Part shown: positions 18,736 to 27,407 of the stretch, one piece after another
Layout of the letters: each line of letters starts with the position of its first letter
Numbering within the stretch: position 1 is the stretch's first letter
Assembly: GCF_003332885.2 (NCBI RefSeq)
Contig: NZ_QOWJ01000005.1
Coordinates: 204,485-268,484 of the forward strand
Direction of reading: 5' to 3'
Origin: Paracnuella aquatica
GTDB lineage: Bacteria > Bacteroidota > Bacteroidia > Chitinophagales > Chitinophagaceae
Length of the DNA: 64,000 bases
Made by a program: the position numbers and the translations under genes
The notes under the pieces: generated by a model
The model's input: the letters and a program-made list of their open reading frames with translations, nothing else
The model's database searches: none
What the model was told of the DNA's origin: nothing

Positions 18736-19524
18736 ATGAAAAGCACCTTATTTTTAGCTACAGCCACTATAATTTTTTCGGCTGCTCAGGCCCAGGACTC
18801 AACCGGTACCGTTGGTACAATGGGCACAACTACTGCCACCGACACAACTAAAAAGTTGAATGCCTATGGCAGTTATTCCACCCGCGACTCGATTGCGGCC
18901 AAGTACAAATTGCAGCCCATGCCTGCACCCTTAACCATCGAAAAAATTTATCCTGTGCTGGGTAGTTACCAACTGGTAACAAATGCAGATGCTAGCGCAA
19001 CTGTAACCACCGACGCGGCCGCAACAACAACTACTACTGCCGATGCAACTACATCTGCAGTAGGTACTGATGCTGCTGTTGCTACACCCCCAAATGTGAC
19101 CATCACTTTGGATTCGGTTAACAAGGGAATGGTTTGGATTGAAGGCATGCCTCAGGGACGCATCAAAGCATACCTGAAAAAATCGCCTGCAACCTACCGC
19201 ATCATTGCCCAGAAAACCGACGTGGGTACTTCGGTTCCGGAAGGCACTTTGATTTTTGACCCTGCTACCAACGTATTGAACGTGGCATTGGGTACGCCAT
19301 TCAATGATGCAGATCCTGCTGGTGTATTTGCGCTGAGCGCAGGTACCACACCCGAGGACAACACTGCAGAAGTAAAGGTGAAAACCAAGAATAAAAAAGA
19401 GAAGACCAAAGTGGAATTCTTTACTGCAAACAAAGTAGTTGCCGATCAGCAACAACAAATGCAGCAAACCGGTAATGGTTTTGAAAGCGGCCTGCAGCAG
19501 GCGCAGCAAAACAACCAACAATAG
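18736..19524 (+). CDS. Secreted Ala/Thr-rich protein of unknown function
   Basis: 262 residues with a Sec signal peptide (ending AQAQ, about 1-20). Residues about 75-115 are a low-complexity Ala/Thr tract (ATVTTDAAATTTTTADATTS) likely to be an unstructured linker. The second half is better ordered (SVNKGMVWIEGMPQGRIKAYL) and the C-terminus is Gln/Asn-rich. I do not recognise the family. Strong terminator immediately downstream. Confidence 0.7.
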   Translation: MKSTLFLATATIIFSAAQAQDSTGTVGTMGTTTATDTTKKLNAYGSYSTRDSIAAKYKLQPMPAPLTIEKIYPVLGSYQLVTNADASATVTTDAAATTTTTADATTSAVGTDAAVATPPNVTITLDSVNKGMVWIEGMPQGRIKAYLKKSPATYRIIAQKTDVGTSVPEGTLIFDPATNVLNVALGTPFNDADPAGVFALSAGTTPEDNTAEVKVKTKNKKEKTKVEFFTANKVVADQQQQMQQTGNGFESGLQQAQQNNQQ

Positions 19525-19554
19525 TTTCTCATTTTCATTTGCATATACAAGGGC

Positions 19555-19582
19555 GGGGCCGTGATCTCACGGCCCCTTTTTT
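19555..19582 (+). terminator. Strong rho-independent terminator
   Basis: Perfect stem GGGGCCGTGA / TCACGGCCCC with a two-base loop and six T, 31 bases after the secreted-protein stop. Confidence 0.93.
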
Positions 19583-19780
19583 ATGCCCGGAAGTTCAGGT
19601 GAATGTGGAACAGACAAACAAGGAGCAGATAAAAAGAGGCAGTTTGGTGGATAATTTCGAACAAGGAAAAGAATCAAGAGTTATGAATGAAGAATTCATA
19701 ATGGTGTTTTGGTGACCAGGTGGCGAAATGATGTTATTCAATAAGTCGAAAGGTAGAACACGATCATTAATTAAAAATGT

Positions 19781-19963
19781 GGGCGTAGCCCACACCTGTA
19801 TGTAGCAATAAAGTTAATTGGTGAAACTATTTTGGGCGTAGCCCAAACCTGTGCTACATTTCGCTTTATAAACTTCCTAGTTACAGGATTGAGCTACGAT
19901 CAACAGCGAAAATGTAATAAGATGATGATCGTATTGCTACCGACAGGTTTGGGCTACGCCCAA
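19781..19963. repeat. Intergenic repeat with direct and inverted copies of GGGCGTAGCCC
   Basis: GGGCGTAGCCCACACCTGT occurs at 19781-19799. TTGGGCGTAGCCCAAACCTG starts at 19832, and the full 21-base arm (19832-19852) returns as an exact reverse complement at 19943-19963. The 545-bp gap between genes (19525-20068) otherwise holds nothing I can support; an open frame across it merely crosses the repeat. Confidence 0.7.
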
Positions 19964-20068
19964 TTAAATTGCAATACAAAATTGCAGAACGCAATCACCC
20001 GAATCGACTTGATGGTCATCAATGTAGACGGAAGCCCCAATTATTGATAATTCATAATCAATAATTCC

Positions 20069-22636
20069 TCATTCTTTCGCCAATTGCTGTTGCATTTTCC
20101 GAACCCGATCTTCCAATTTTTCAGAGCTCAATGCTTCCCGCATGCTGTCTACTTTTATGGGAAAACATAGCGGTGTCAATCGTTTGGGAAAGGTGAGCAC
20201 AATTTTAGAATTTTGTATGCGATGCAATGTTTGGCGCAGCCGCACTTCTTCCATTTGCTGGTCAAATACCTCCTGGTAAGCCTGCCGCAACAGCACATTT
20301 CCTTTATCGTATTCGTTGAACACATTGAACAGCAAACCTGCGGAAGCCTGTAAGTGACGGGCTTTTTTTGGCTCGCCGGGGTAGCCGGTAAAGATCAATC
20401 CACCGATCACTGCAATGTCCCTGAATTTTCGTTTAGCCATCTCCGTAGCATTCACGCTGCGCTGGATATCGGCCAGTAAATTATCGGCAGTAAACAGCTC
20501 GTACACATTTGTATCATCCACTGGGATGGGCTGGTCGGAGAGGAGCTCAAAACCATAATCGTTCATAGCCAGCGAAAAGGTGATGGGTGTTTGCTGTGCA
20601 ATGCGGTAGGCCAGCAAAGCAGCCATCGCTTCATGCACCAGGCGGCCTTCAAACGGGTACACAAAAAGATGGAACCCGTCTTTTGTTTCAATTTGCTCGA
20701 TAAGCAACTCGTTGCTGCGCGGAATATGCGATAACCGGTGCTGCAATTCAAACAGCGGGAACAGCGCTTCCAACTCCTGGTCTTCTGAAATGATGCCTTC
20801 TTCCACCTGCTCCGCAGCTTCATCCAGTTTTTGGCGCAGCCGGGTACCCAGGCTTTGCGATATCGACATGCGGCTGCCGCCCCAACTGGGTACCACCGCC
20901 TTTTTTGCGGTTGATTTTTTTACCAGCACCGTCATGTCTTTTATGTTCACCAGTTCCAACTGGCGGCCGGCCAGCATAAACACATCGCCGGGCTCCAGGC
21001 GGCTGATAAAAAACTCTTCGATCATACCAATGTATCCGCCTGTTGTTAGCTTTACTTTCAACATCGCTTCCGACACAATGGTACCAATATGCATGCGGTG
21101 GCGCATGGCAATTCGGCGGCTGGTTATTTTGTACAGCCCATCTTCTACCACCACCTTTTTGTATTCATCGTATTGCTGCAATGCAGTGCCGCCTGCGGTG
21201 ATGAATTGAAGGATTTCGTCAAACTCGTCGCGGGTAAGATCGGTATAACAATACGTGCTGATTACTTCCTTAAATATTTCATCGGGACGAAAGCCATCCG
21301 ATACTGCCAACGTGCACAGGTATTGTGTGAGCACGTCATAACAAAGCAACAGCGGTTCGCGGCTTTCAATTCCGGCATCGCCCACAGCGGCTTTCAGTGC
21401 AGCAGCTTCGGCTAGTTCAAGGGAGTGTGTTGGTAAAAAATAGATTTTACTCACCGCATCGGGGCTGTGGCCGCTGCGGCCTGCACGTTGTAAAAAGCGG
21501 GCAACGCCTTTTGGCGAACCCACCTGTATAACGGTTTCCACCGGCCGGAAATCAACACCCAGATCCAGCGATGCAGTGGCAACTACGGCTTTTAATTTGC
21601 CTGCATGCAAGGCTTCCTCCACCCAGTTGCGCAACTCGTGTTCAATAGAACCGTGGTGCAATGCAATAGCGCCTGCCAGCTCAGGTGCAATGGTGAGCAG
21701 GCTGTGGTACCAGATCTCACTCATGGCGCGGGTGTTGATAAAAATAAGCGTGGTGCGACTGCTATCGATGATGGGCAGAACTTTTTGCGCCAGCTTGATG
21801 CCTAAATGACCCGCCCAGGGATATTTTTCAATTTCGTCGGGCAGAATGGATTCAATCTCAATTTTTTTGGCCACTTTGGCCCGGACAATTACCGGCTCAA
21901 CATCGCCCAGCGGTTTTAATAGAACCTCCATTGCCTGGTCGAGGTTGCCGATGGTAGCAGAGATGCCCCAGAGGGAGAGTTGGGAGTTGGGGGTTGGCAG
22001 TTGGGTGCTTTTTGGTTTTTTGGAAGCTGTTGTTTTTTTGGATGTTGTTACTTCCTTTGTTTCATTGCTTTTAGTGCAATGTATGATGCGGCTAATGGCA
22101 AGTTCTACCTGCACGCCACGCTTGCCGCCCAGTAGTTCGTGCCATTCGTCTACCGCTAAAATTTTAAGGCTTTTAAAAACATCAGCATAGCCTTTTTGCG
22201 CCAGCATCAGGTGCAGGCTTTCCGGGGTGATGATGAGCACTTCGGGTACCTGCCGTTTTTGCCGCTGCCGTTCGGCCATGGTGGTGTCGCCATTGCGGAT
22301 GCCCACCTGCCATTGCATGCCTAATGCAGCAATTACTTCTTCCATAGCGCGGCCAATGTCCTTGGCCAGTGCCCGCAGTGGTGTGACCCAAATAAGCTGC
22401 AACCCATTCTTGCTCTTTTTCTGGTAATCGGTAGGGTGGTTGTTGATGAACTGAATGACAGCGCCTAAAAACACGGAGTATGTTTTGCCCATGCCGGTGG
22501 GAGCATTTACCAAGCCGCTGCGGTTGTTGAGGATATGTTGCCAAGCTTCCTGCTGAAATGCAAAGGGTTGAAATCCCTGCACCGACAACCATTTATTGAC
22601 GATCTTATATCCTTTGGATTGTTGTAATTCCTGCAC
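20069..22636 (-). CDS. Ligase-associated DNA damage response DEXH-box helicase
   Basis: 855 residues, an Lhr-type superfamily 2 helicase of the ligase-associated family (TIGR04121). Walker A APTGMGKT lies at 45-52, DEWHE (motif II) near 167, GISATIGN is motif III, and QRAGRSGH is motif VI; a large C-terminal Lhr domain follows. It is thought to act with the nearby ligase and exonuclease in DNA repair. Oddly, residues about 187-222, just before motif III, are a lysine/threonine-rich and then QLPTPNSQL-type tract. Its DNA is built from the same GTTGGGA words found in intergenic repeats here, so it looks like an in-frame repeat insertion. Confidence 0.92.
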   Translation of the reverse strand: MQELQQSKGYKIVNKWLSVQGFQPFAFQQEAWQHILNNRSGLVNAPTGMGKTYSVFLGAVIQFINNHPTDYQKKSKNGLQLIWVTPLRALAKDIGRAMEEVIAALGMQWQVGIRNGDTTMAERQRQKRQVPEVLIITPESLHLMLAQKGYADVFKSLKILAVDEWHELLGGKRGVQVELAISRIIHCTKSNETKEVTTSKKTTASKKPKSTQLPTPNSQLSLWGISATIGNLDQAMEVLLKPLGDVEPVIVRAKVAKKIEIESILPDEIEKYPWAGHLGIKLAQKVLPIIDSSRTTLIFINTRAMSEIWYHSLLTIAPELAGAIALHHGSIEHELRNWVEEALHAGKLKAVVATASLDLGVDFRPVETVIQVGSPKGVARFLQRAGRSGHSPDAVSKIYFLPTHSLELAEAAALKAAVGDAGIESREPLLLCYDVLTQYLCTLAVSDGFRPDEIFKEVISTYCYTDLTRDEFDEILQFITAGGTALQQYDEYKKVVVEDGLYKITSRRIAMRHRMHIGTIVSEAMLKVKLTTGGYIGMIEEFFISRLEPGDVFMLAGRQLELVNIKDMTVLVKKSTAKKAVVPSWGGSRMSISQSLGTRLRQKLDEAAEQVEEGIISEDQELEALFPLFELQHRLSHIPRSNELLIEQIETKDGFHLFVYPFEGRLVHEAMAALLAYRIAQQTPITFSLAMNDYGFELLSDQPIPVDDTNVYELFTADNLLADIQRSVNATEMAKRKFRDIAVIGGLIFTGYPGEPKKARHLQASAGLLFNVFNEYDKGNVLLRQAYQEVFDQQMEEVRLRQTLHRIQNSKIVLTFPKRLTPLCFPIKVDSMREALSSEKLEDRVRKMQQQLAKE

Positions 22637-22714
22637 GGTGTTTTAGGGATTGAACGATATACGCTCATAAATCTATGCCAATGGTGGGGCAAAACGAAAA
22701 GCCGAACAGCGATC

Positions 22715-22740
22715 TGAACGTACAAGCGTGCGACGCAACA
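22715..22740 (+). repeat. Dispersed repeat with core GTGCGACGCAAC, copy A
   Basis: TGAACGTACAAGCGTGCGAC followed by GCAACA, in the gap between the helicase and cytochrome genes. Shares GAACGTAnAAGnGTGCGACG with copies at 40515 and 53551. Confidence 0.55.
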
Positions 22741-22777
22741 GGTGTTGAATGATGTTGCTGCAGCTTGGTACAAAAAA

Positions 22778-24157
22778 TCAAATGGTCTTTAAATACTCCA
22801 GCACGGCCTTTCGTTCGGCATTGGTAAGCTTGTCGCCAAAGGTGTGGCCGTAGTTGCCATAACCCGGCAGCGTGGTATTGTATGCCTTGTTTTTAGGGGC
22901 GTCGTGAGCCTCGTGTTTCCAGCCCAGGCCTTCGTAATCGTATTCGGGCTTGTCAAAATTGCGCGACCAATACTTGGGACGCAGCTTGCTGTTCAACAAG
23001 GCTTCCAGCGTAGGCACGGAGCCATTGTGCAGGTACGGCGCAGTGATCCAAATACCATCAAGCGGCGGCGCTATATAACCCGCAAAAGGCTCGAGCCGGG
23101 CCGGATGATCGCCGGTGGTAAACCAGCTGTTATTGAACCATTCGATAAACTGCGGGGCAGAATAATTGCTTTTGAAGAGGAACGAATCGGTGCCGATAAT
23201 GGCCTGCGGAATAAGCAGGTTGGGATATTTTTCGTTGTCGCCATAACTGCCGTGGCAGGTGCCGCATTTTTTATCAAAAATGGGTTTGCCCATGGCCGCC
23301 AGTTGCTGGTCGATCTCTTTGGGGTATTTGGGCGGCTCCAGCGAATGCAAGTAAGAGAGCACATCGGGCATGTGCTTGTCCACACCCGCAGCCTCCGATG
23401 TATCGCTTACTGTGAGCAGGTTGGAGGCCATCAGAAACCGGCCAAAATCACCGCGGCCAAAGCCATTATAAAACATGGCGTTCTTTTTCTTGAGCAGCCA
23501 CCAGGGCGGCGTATCGGTAGGCACTACTACATCGTTGGGCACGGGCACCCGCGGTTCGTTGCTCCATTTTAAAGTGGTGGGGTCGCGGTGCGATAGGAGT
23601 AAATAAGTGAGCCGCCCGGCCAGGTTTACGCCCCGCACATCGGCCTGCAGGTTGGGGGCCAGGGTTTTGGTAACGGTTAAAAAAGGTTCCGCCGCTTCAT
23701 ACGATTTGGGCGATGTTGTTTTCAAAACTTTTTCCAGCAGGCCGATGCTTTTGGCACCTAATTGCTGCCCGCTGGTAAAATCAATAAAGGTGTTGCCCAA
23801 GCCCATGATCAGTTGTCCTTCGAAGGGCTGCGCATGGCATTGCAGGCAGTTGGGTGCCACCAGCGGCTCGCCGTTGAGTGCAGTGATGGCGGTGAAACCA
23901 TGCGGCAGTTTTTTGTTGCGGCCTTCGCGCTGCAGGTAAATGGGCTCTTTGGGCGCCAGGCCAAACACGCCATGGGGGATGCCGCTTTTTACATAGTCGC
24001 CGGTAACAAGGTACTCATAGCCTTTTTGTGCATCGCCAAATCGTTGTGGCGAAGCGGGAATGGGAACGGGTTCGGGCACGGCTTTGTTCATCATGCCTGC
24101 GGCCAGCGCCAGCAGGCCAAACAGCAGTACCGAGAAAATTGTTGCCTTGTGCATCAC
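22778..24157 (-). CDS. Exported di-heme c-type cytochrome (RoxA/cytochrome c peroxidase-like)
   Basis: 459 residues with an N-terminal signal peptide (about 1-26) and two c-heme attachment sites, C104LQCH108 and C298GTCH302. The sequence TAPYLHNGSVPTL near the C-terminal third is typical of the peroxidase/MauG/RoxA superfamily. It is periplasmic or surface-exposed and may act as a peroxidase or oxygenase; the substrate is unknown. It lies between the helicase and ligase genes on the same strand with gaps of about 140 bases, so it may simply be a neighbour rather than a repair component. Confidence 0.8.
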   Translation of the reverse strand: MMHKATIFSVLLFGLLALAAGMMNKAVPEPVPIPASPQRFGDAQKGYEYLVTGDYVKSGIPHGVFGLAPKEPIYLQREGRNKKLPHGFTAITALNGEPLVAPNCLQCHAQPFEGQLIMGLGNTFIDFTSGQQLGAKSIGLLEKVLKTTSPKSYEAAEPFLTVTKTLAPNLQADVRGVNLAGRLTYLLLSHRDPTTLKWSNEPRVPVPNDVVVPTDTPPWWLLKKKNAMFYNGFGRGDFGRFLMASNLLTVSDTSEAAGVDKHMPDVLSYLHSLEPPKYPKEIDQQLAAMGKPIFDKKCGTCHGSYGDNEKYPNLLIPQAIIGTDSFLFKSNYSAPQFIEWFNNSWFTTGDHPARLEPFAGYIAPPLDGIWITAPYLHNGSVPTLEALLNSKLRPKYWSRNFDKPEYDYEGLGWKHEAHDAPKNKAYNTTLPGYGNYGHTFGDKLTNAERKAVLEYLKTI

Positions 24158-24299
24158 TGCTAAATAACAGGAAAATGGGGTAAATGTTGTATCGAACGGT
24201 TACGAAAGGTAAACCGTGCCGTTAGGCCCACAAGTTTGCAGCCACAAAGCCTGAACAAAATCCGAAAATTTCAAGGCTGCACATTCTGCATTGTAAAAA

Positions 24300-25934
24300 T
24301 TATTTGCCGTACACTTCCAGCATCCGCTTCAGGTCTTCCAGCGTATTGATCTCTGTCACCGTCTTGTCCTTGCGCCAGCGCAGCATCCTGGGAAAACGCA
24401 GCGCCACGCCGCTTTTGTGCCGGTTGGATGCTGCAATGCCTTCAAAAGCCAGCTCAAATACCAGCTCCGGTTTTACGGTACGCACCGGGCCAAATTTCTC
24501 CAGCGAATTGCGTTTTACAAATGCATCTACCTGTGCAAATTCTTTATCGGTTAAACCCGAGTAAGCCTTAGTGAACGGAACCAATTTGTCGCCGTCCCAA
24601 ACCGCGAAGGTGTAATCGGTATAGAGCCCGCTGCGGCGGCCTGCTCCTTTTTGTGCATAGATCATTACGGCGTCAATGGTCAGCGGGTCGATCTTCCATT
24701 TCCACCAGTCGCCGCGTTTGCGGCCCACCTGGTAAATGGAGCTCCGCTTCTTGATCATAAAACCCTCTGCATTCATTTCACGTGACTGTTCGCGCAGGGT
24801 TTTTAACTCCTCCCAATCCTCGAAACGGACCACCGGCGAAAGCTCCAATGCGGTGTAGTTCCATTGTGCCATCAATGCTTCAAGTTTTGAGCGCCGTTCG
24901 CTCAGTGGGCGGCTGCGCCAGTCTTCACCTTCATATTCTAAAAGGTCGTACACGATGAATCCTGCCGGTGCTTCCTGCAATTGTTTTTTAGTTACATTTT
25001 TGCGCCCAATGCGGGTTTGTAGGGAAGAAAAAGGCAGCGGCCTGCGAAATGTAGTTGCGCCCGCTTCTGCAGGCGGCAGGCTGATGATTTCGCCATCCAG
25101 CGCAATGCCGTCGGGCAATAAGTATTGCAGCGAATGATACTCCGGAAATTTTTCCGTCATCAATTCCTCGCCGCGGCTCCATACAAACAATTCTCCCTGC
25201 CGCTTGATGATGAGGCCGCGGATGCCATCCCATTTCCACTCCACCTGCCAATCTTCAGGATTGCCCAAACTTGCTGGTTCATCTTCCAATGCATAAGCCA
25301 AGTAAAAAGGATAAGGCTTGGAAAGGTCGGTGGCGTGTGCTTCATCGCCGGTCAGTTCGTCGAAGGTGATGGTGCCCGGATCCCAATTTCCCGAAATGCG
25401 GTGGGCAATAACCGATGCTTCGGCGCTGGTAGCTTTGGCGAGTGCATTTACCATCGCCTTTTGCGACACGCCAATGCGGAACGAGCCCGTAATGAGTTTA
25501 TTAAATACAAATCGTTCGCTGCGGTTTAGTTCCGCCCAGCTTTCGACGATGAATTTTTTCCGTACCGGCTCTTCTTCTTTTTCAATGCGCTTGAGTTGCT
25601 CGATGTAGTAATACAGTGGCCGCTCGTCGTCGCGGCGTTCGTTGTAAGCCGTTTCGTTTTCGGGCAGTAGCAACGCAATGGTTTCGGCAAGGTCGCCTAC
25701 GGTGTGCCAGCATTCATCAAACATCCAAAAGGGCAGCTTGGCTAACTCTACACAGTAGGTGGCCAACTGCGTGGTATTAACAGCACGCCGCGGCCTGCGG
25801 CCACTGAAGATGGCAATCACCCAAACCTTATCACGGTCATCCGCAACCGAAAAATACTGAACCAGTGCATCCAGCTTTTCGTTGGTTTTTGTGGTTGTTC
25901 CCAATTTGGCAACCAGTGCAGCAAAATGACGCAT
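24300..25934 (-). CDS. Ligase-associated ATP-dependent DNA ligase
   Basis: 544 residues, with the DNA-binding, adenylation and OB-fold domains of large ATP-dependent ligases and no polymerase or primase domain. Motif I is EWK234WDGIR, K234 being the adenylated lysine. EGFMIKKRSSIYQVGRKRGD contains motif IV, and WWKWKID motif V. It matches the bacterial family TIGR04120 found with the DEXH helicase, PdeM and the beta-lactamase-fold exonuclease. It seals nicks in a repair pathway distinct from NAD-dependent LigA. The exonuclease gene lies 97 bases upstream on the same strand. Confidence 0.93.
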   Translation of the reverse strand: MRHFAALVAKLGTTTKTNEKLDALVQYFSVADDRDKVWVIAIFSGRRPRRAVNTTQLATYCVELAKLPFWMFDECWHTVGDLAETIALLLPENETAYNERRDDERPLYYYIEQLKRIEKEEEPVRKKFIVESWAELNRSERFVFNKLITGSFRIGVSQKAMVNALAKATSAEASVIAHRISGNWDPGTITFDELTGDEAHATDLSKPYPFYLAYALEDEPASLGNPEDWQVEWKWDGIRGLIIKRQGELFVWSRGEELMTEKFPEYHSLQYLLPDGIALDGEIISLPPAEAGATTFRRPLPFSSLQTRIGRKNVTKKQLQEAPAGFIVYDLLEYEGEDWRSRPLSERRSKLEALMAQWNYTALELSPVVRFEDWEELKTLREQSREMNAEGFMIKKRSSIYQVGRKRGDWWKWKIDPLTIDAVMIYAQKGAGRRSGLYTDYTFAVWDGDKLVPFTKAYSGLTDKEFAQVDAFVKRNSLEKFGPVRTVKPELVFELAFEGIAASNRHKSGVALRFPRMLRWRKDKTVTEINTLEDLKRMLEVYGK

Positions 25935-25953
25935 GAATTGAGTTTAGTTTTTT

Positions 25954-26025
25954 GAACCACTGAGACACGAAGCACACAAAGAAAATTTTTCGTGTTACTT
26001 TGTGTGCTTCGTGTCTCTTTGGTTC
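25954..26025. repeat. Intergenic inverted repeat between ligase and exonuclease genes
   Basis: Arms of 28 bases (25954-25981 and 25998-26025). 19 consecutive bases of the arm (AGACACGAAGCACACAAAG) and six outer bases (GAACCA) pair perfectly, with a three-base mismatch between them and a 16-base loop. Confidence 0.75.
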
Positions 26026-26031
26026 AACATT

Positions 26032-27066
26032 TTATTCTTCCAGTTTTTCCAAAACATCAGTTGACTTTTCTTCGGTTTCGTCGTCGCCGTATTCGGTTTT
26101 TACTTCTTTGGCATTAAAACCATGCTCGTTGAGGTAACGGCCAAATGCAGCCGTAAAACCATGCGTTACATACACGCATTCAGCTTCGGTGGCCTTGATG
26201 GCTTTGAGCAATCCATCCCAGTCGGCATGATCGCTGAGCGGAAAACCCGCATCTGCATTGCGCCTGCGCATGGCGCCCCGCACAGCCATCCAACCGCTGC
26301 ACACACCTGTAGCCAACGGCGCAAACCGGCGCATCCACGGTGTGCCTTCGGCCGATGAAGGTGCAATGACTACTGCACCTTTCAGCCATTCCTTCGGTGT
26401 GTCTGGCGTAACGCGGTGCACTTCGGGCAGTTTGATGCCTGCATTGACCAAAGCCATGTGCACATTGTACACCGCACCATGCACCAATATCCGGTCGGTC
26501 ACTTCGGCCAGGCACGGCAGCAGGCGCTGCGCTTTACCCAGGCTGTAAGCAAACAAGAGCGATGATTTACCAGCAGCTTTATTTTTCAAAACCCATTGCT
26601 GTATGTCGGAAAAAATCTGTGCCTGCGGTTTCCATTGATAAATGGGCAAGCCAAAAGTGCATTCCGAAATAAAGTTGTGGCATTTCACCGGCTCAAACTC
26701 GCCGCTCAATCCGTCGTTTTCTAATTTATAATCACCACTTACCACCCACACTTCGCCTTTGTGTTCGAGGCGTATTTGCGAAGAGCCAATGATATGCGCT
26801 GCTGGATGCAGGGAAATGTTCACACCATTAATGCTGATCGGTTCGTTATAGCCAACCGTTTCGTAATGGCCCGGTCCCAGTCGTGTTTCTAAAATCGGTT
26901 TGGTATCGGTGTGGCACAAATAAGATTTGCTACCCCAGCGGGCATGATCGCTATGTCCATGGGTAATAAGTGCCTTGGATACCGGCCGCCACGGATCGAT
27001 AAAAAAATCGCCGGCGCGGCAGTAAAATCCATGGTCAGTAAATTCGATCAGGGGCATGGTGGGCAT
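26032..27066 (-). CDS. Ligase-associated DNA damage response exonuclease (metallo-beta-lactamase/beta-CASP fold)
   Basis: 344 residues. Metal-binding motif THGHSDHA gives H36, H38, D40 and H41, followed by PAAHIIGSSQI and SGDYKLE typical of SNM1/Pso2-like nucleases. It corresponds to the family TIGR04122 found beside ATP-dependent ligases. A second in-frame ATG three codons later (27057) is an equally plausible start because IEFTDHGF is the conserved N-terminus. The gene is upstream of the ligase in the same orientation and probably shares its promoter. The C-terminus is unusually acidic (DDETEEKSTD). Confidence 0.92.
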   Translation of the reverse strand: MPTMPLIEFTDHGFYCRAGDFFIDPWRPVSKALITHGHSDHARWGSKSYLCHTDTKPILETRLGPGHYETVGYNEPISINGVNISLHPAAHIIGSSQIRLEHKGEVWVVSGDYKLENDGLSGEFEPVKCHNFISECTFGLPIYQWKPQAQIFSDIQQWVLKNKAAGKSSLLFAYSLGKAQRLLPCLAEVTDRILVHGAVYNVHMALVNAGIKLPEVHRVTPDTPKEWLKGAVVIAPSSAEGTPWMRRFAPLATGVCSGWMAVRGAMRRRNADAGFPLSDHADWDGLLKAIKATEAECVYVTHGFTAAFGRYLNEHGFNAKEVKTEYGDDETEEKSTDVLEKLEE

Positions 27067-27073
27067 TTTTTGC

Positions 27074-27170
27074 GTTGATAGTTGGTAGTTGATAGTTGAT
27101 AGCAGATAGCAGGAAGCTAATGGATGATAGCATTGCCTTTAGTTTTATCTGTCAACTACCAACTATCAAC
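27074..27170. repeat. Intergenic inverted repeat of GTTGATAG/GTTGGTAG words
   Basis: GTTGATAGTTGGTAGTTGA (27074-27092) is exactly complemented at 27152-27170. It lies between the exonuclease start and the DUF2256 stop. Confidence 0.75.
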
Positions 27171-27171
27171 T

Positions 27172-27309
27172 TTAAACTTTCTTCCTATTCCTCCGGCATC
27201 GTTCGCTGCAATAGATAACCTCATCCCAAACTTTCTGCCATTTCTTGCGCCATTGAAATGGCCTGTTGCAAACAGGGCATATTTTGGTGGGTAAATGTTG
27301 TTTGTGCAT
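27172..27309 (-). CDS. DUF2256 small zinc-finger-like protein
   Basis: A 45-codon gene. The translation begins [20 protein letters not shown] and continues with [15 protein letters not shown] and a basic tail. Two CxxC-type pairs (C11/C14 and C34/C38) suggest a small zinc ribbon. The KxCPxCxRPFxWRKKW ... YCSxRC pattern is that of DUF2256, whose function is unknown. It lies just upstream of the ligase-associated exonuclease on the same strand, with the inverted repeat in between, so co-transcription with the repair genes is possible. Confidence 0.75.
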   Translation of the reverse strand: MHKQHLPTKICPVCNRPFQWRKKWQKVWDEVIYCSERCRRNRKKV

Positions 27310-27407
27310 CCCTTTAATAACAAACAATGCCGCGGTGCGTTCGGCAAAAAAGGAGGCAACCTTTTGGGTTGCCCTGAATATTTTTTTACCAATAAAAATG
27401 CTGGTGT

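Noticed and set aside
19832-20047. 71-codon frame in the gap before the helicase
   Set aside because: It is composed mostly of the GGGCGTAGCCC inverted repeat and has no protein-like features.
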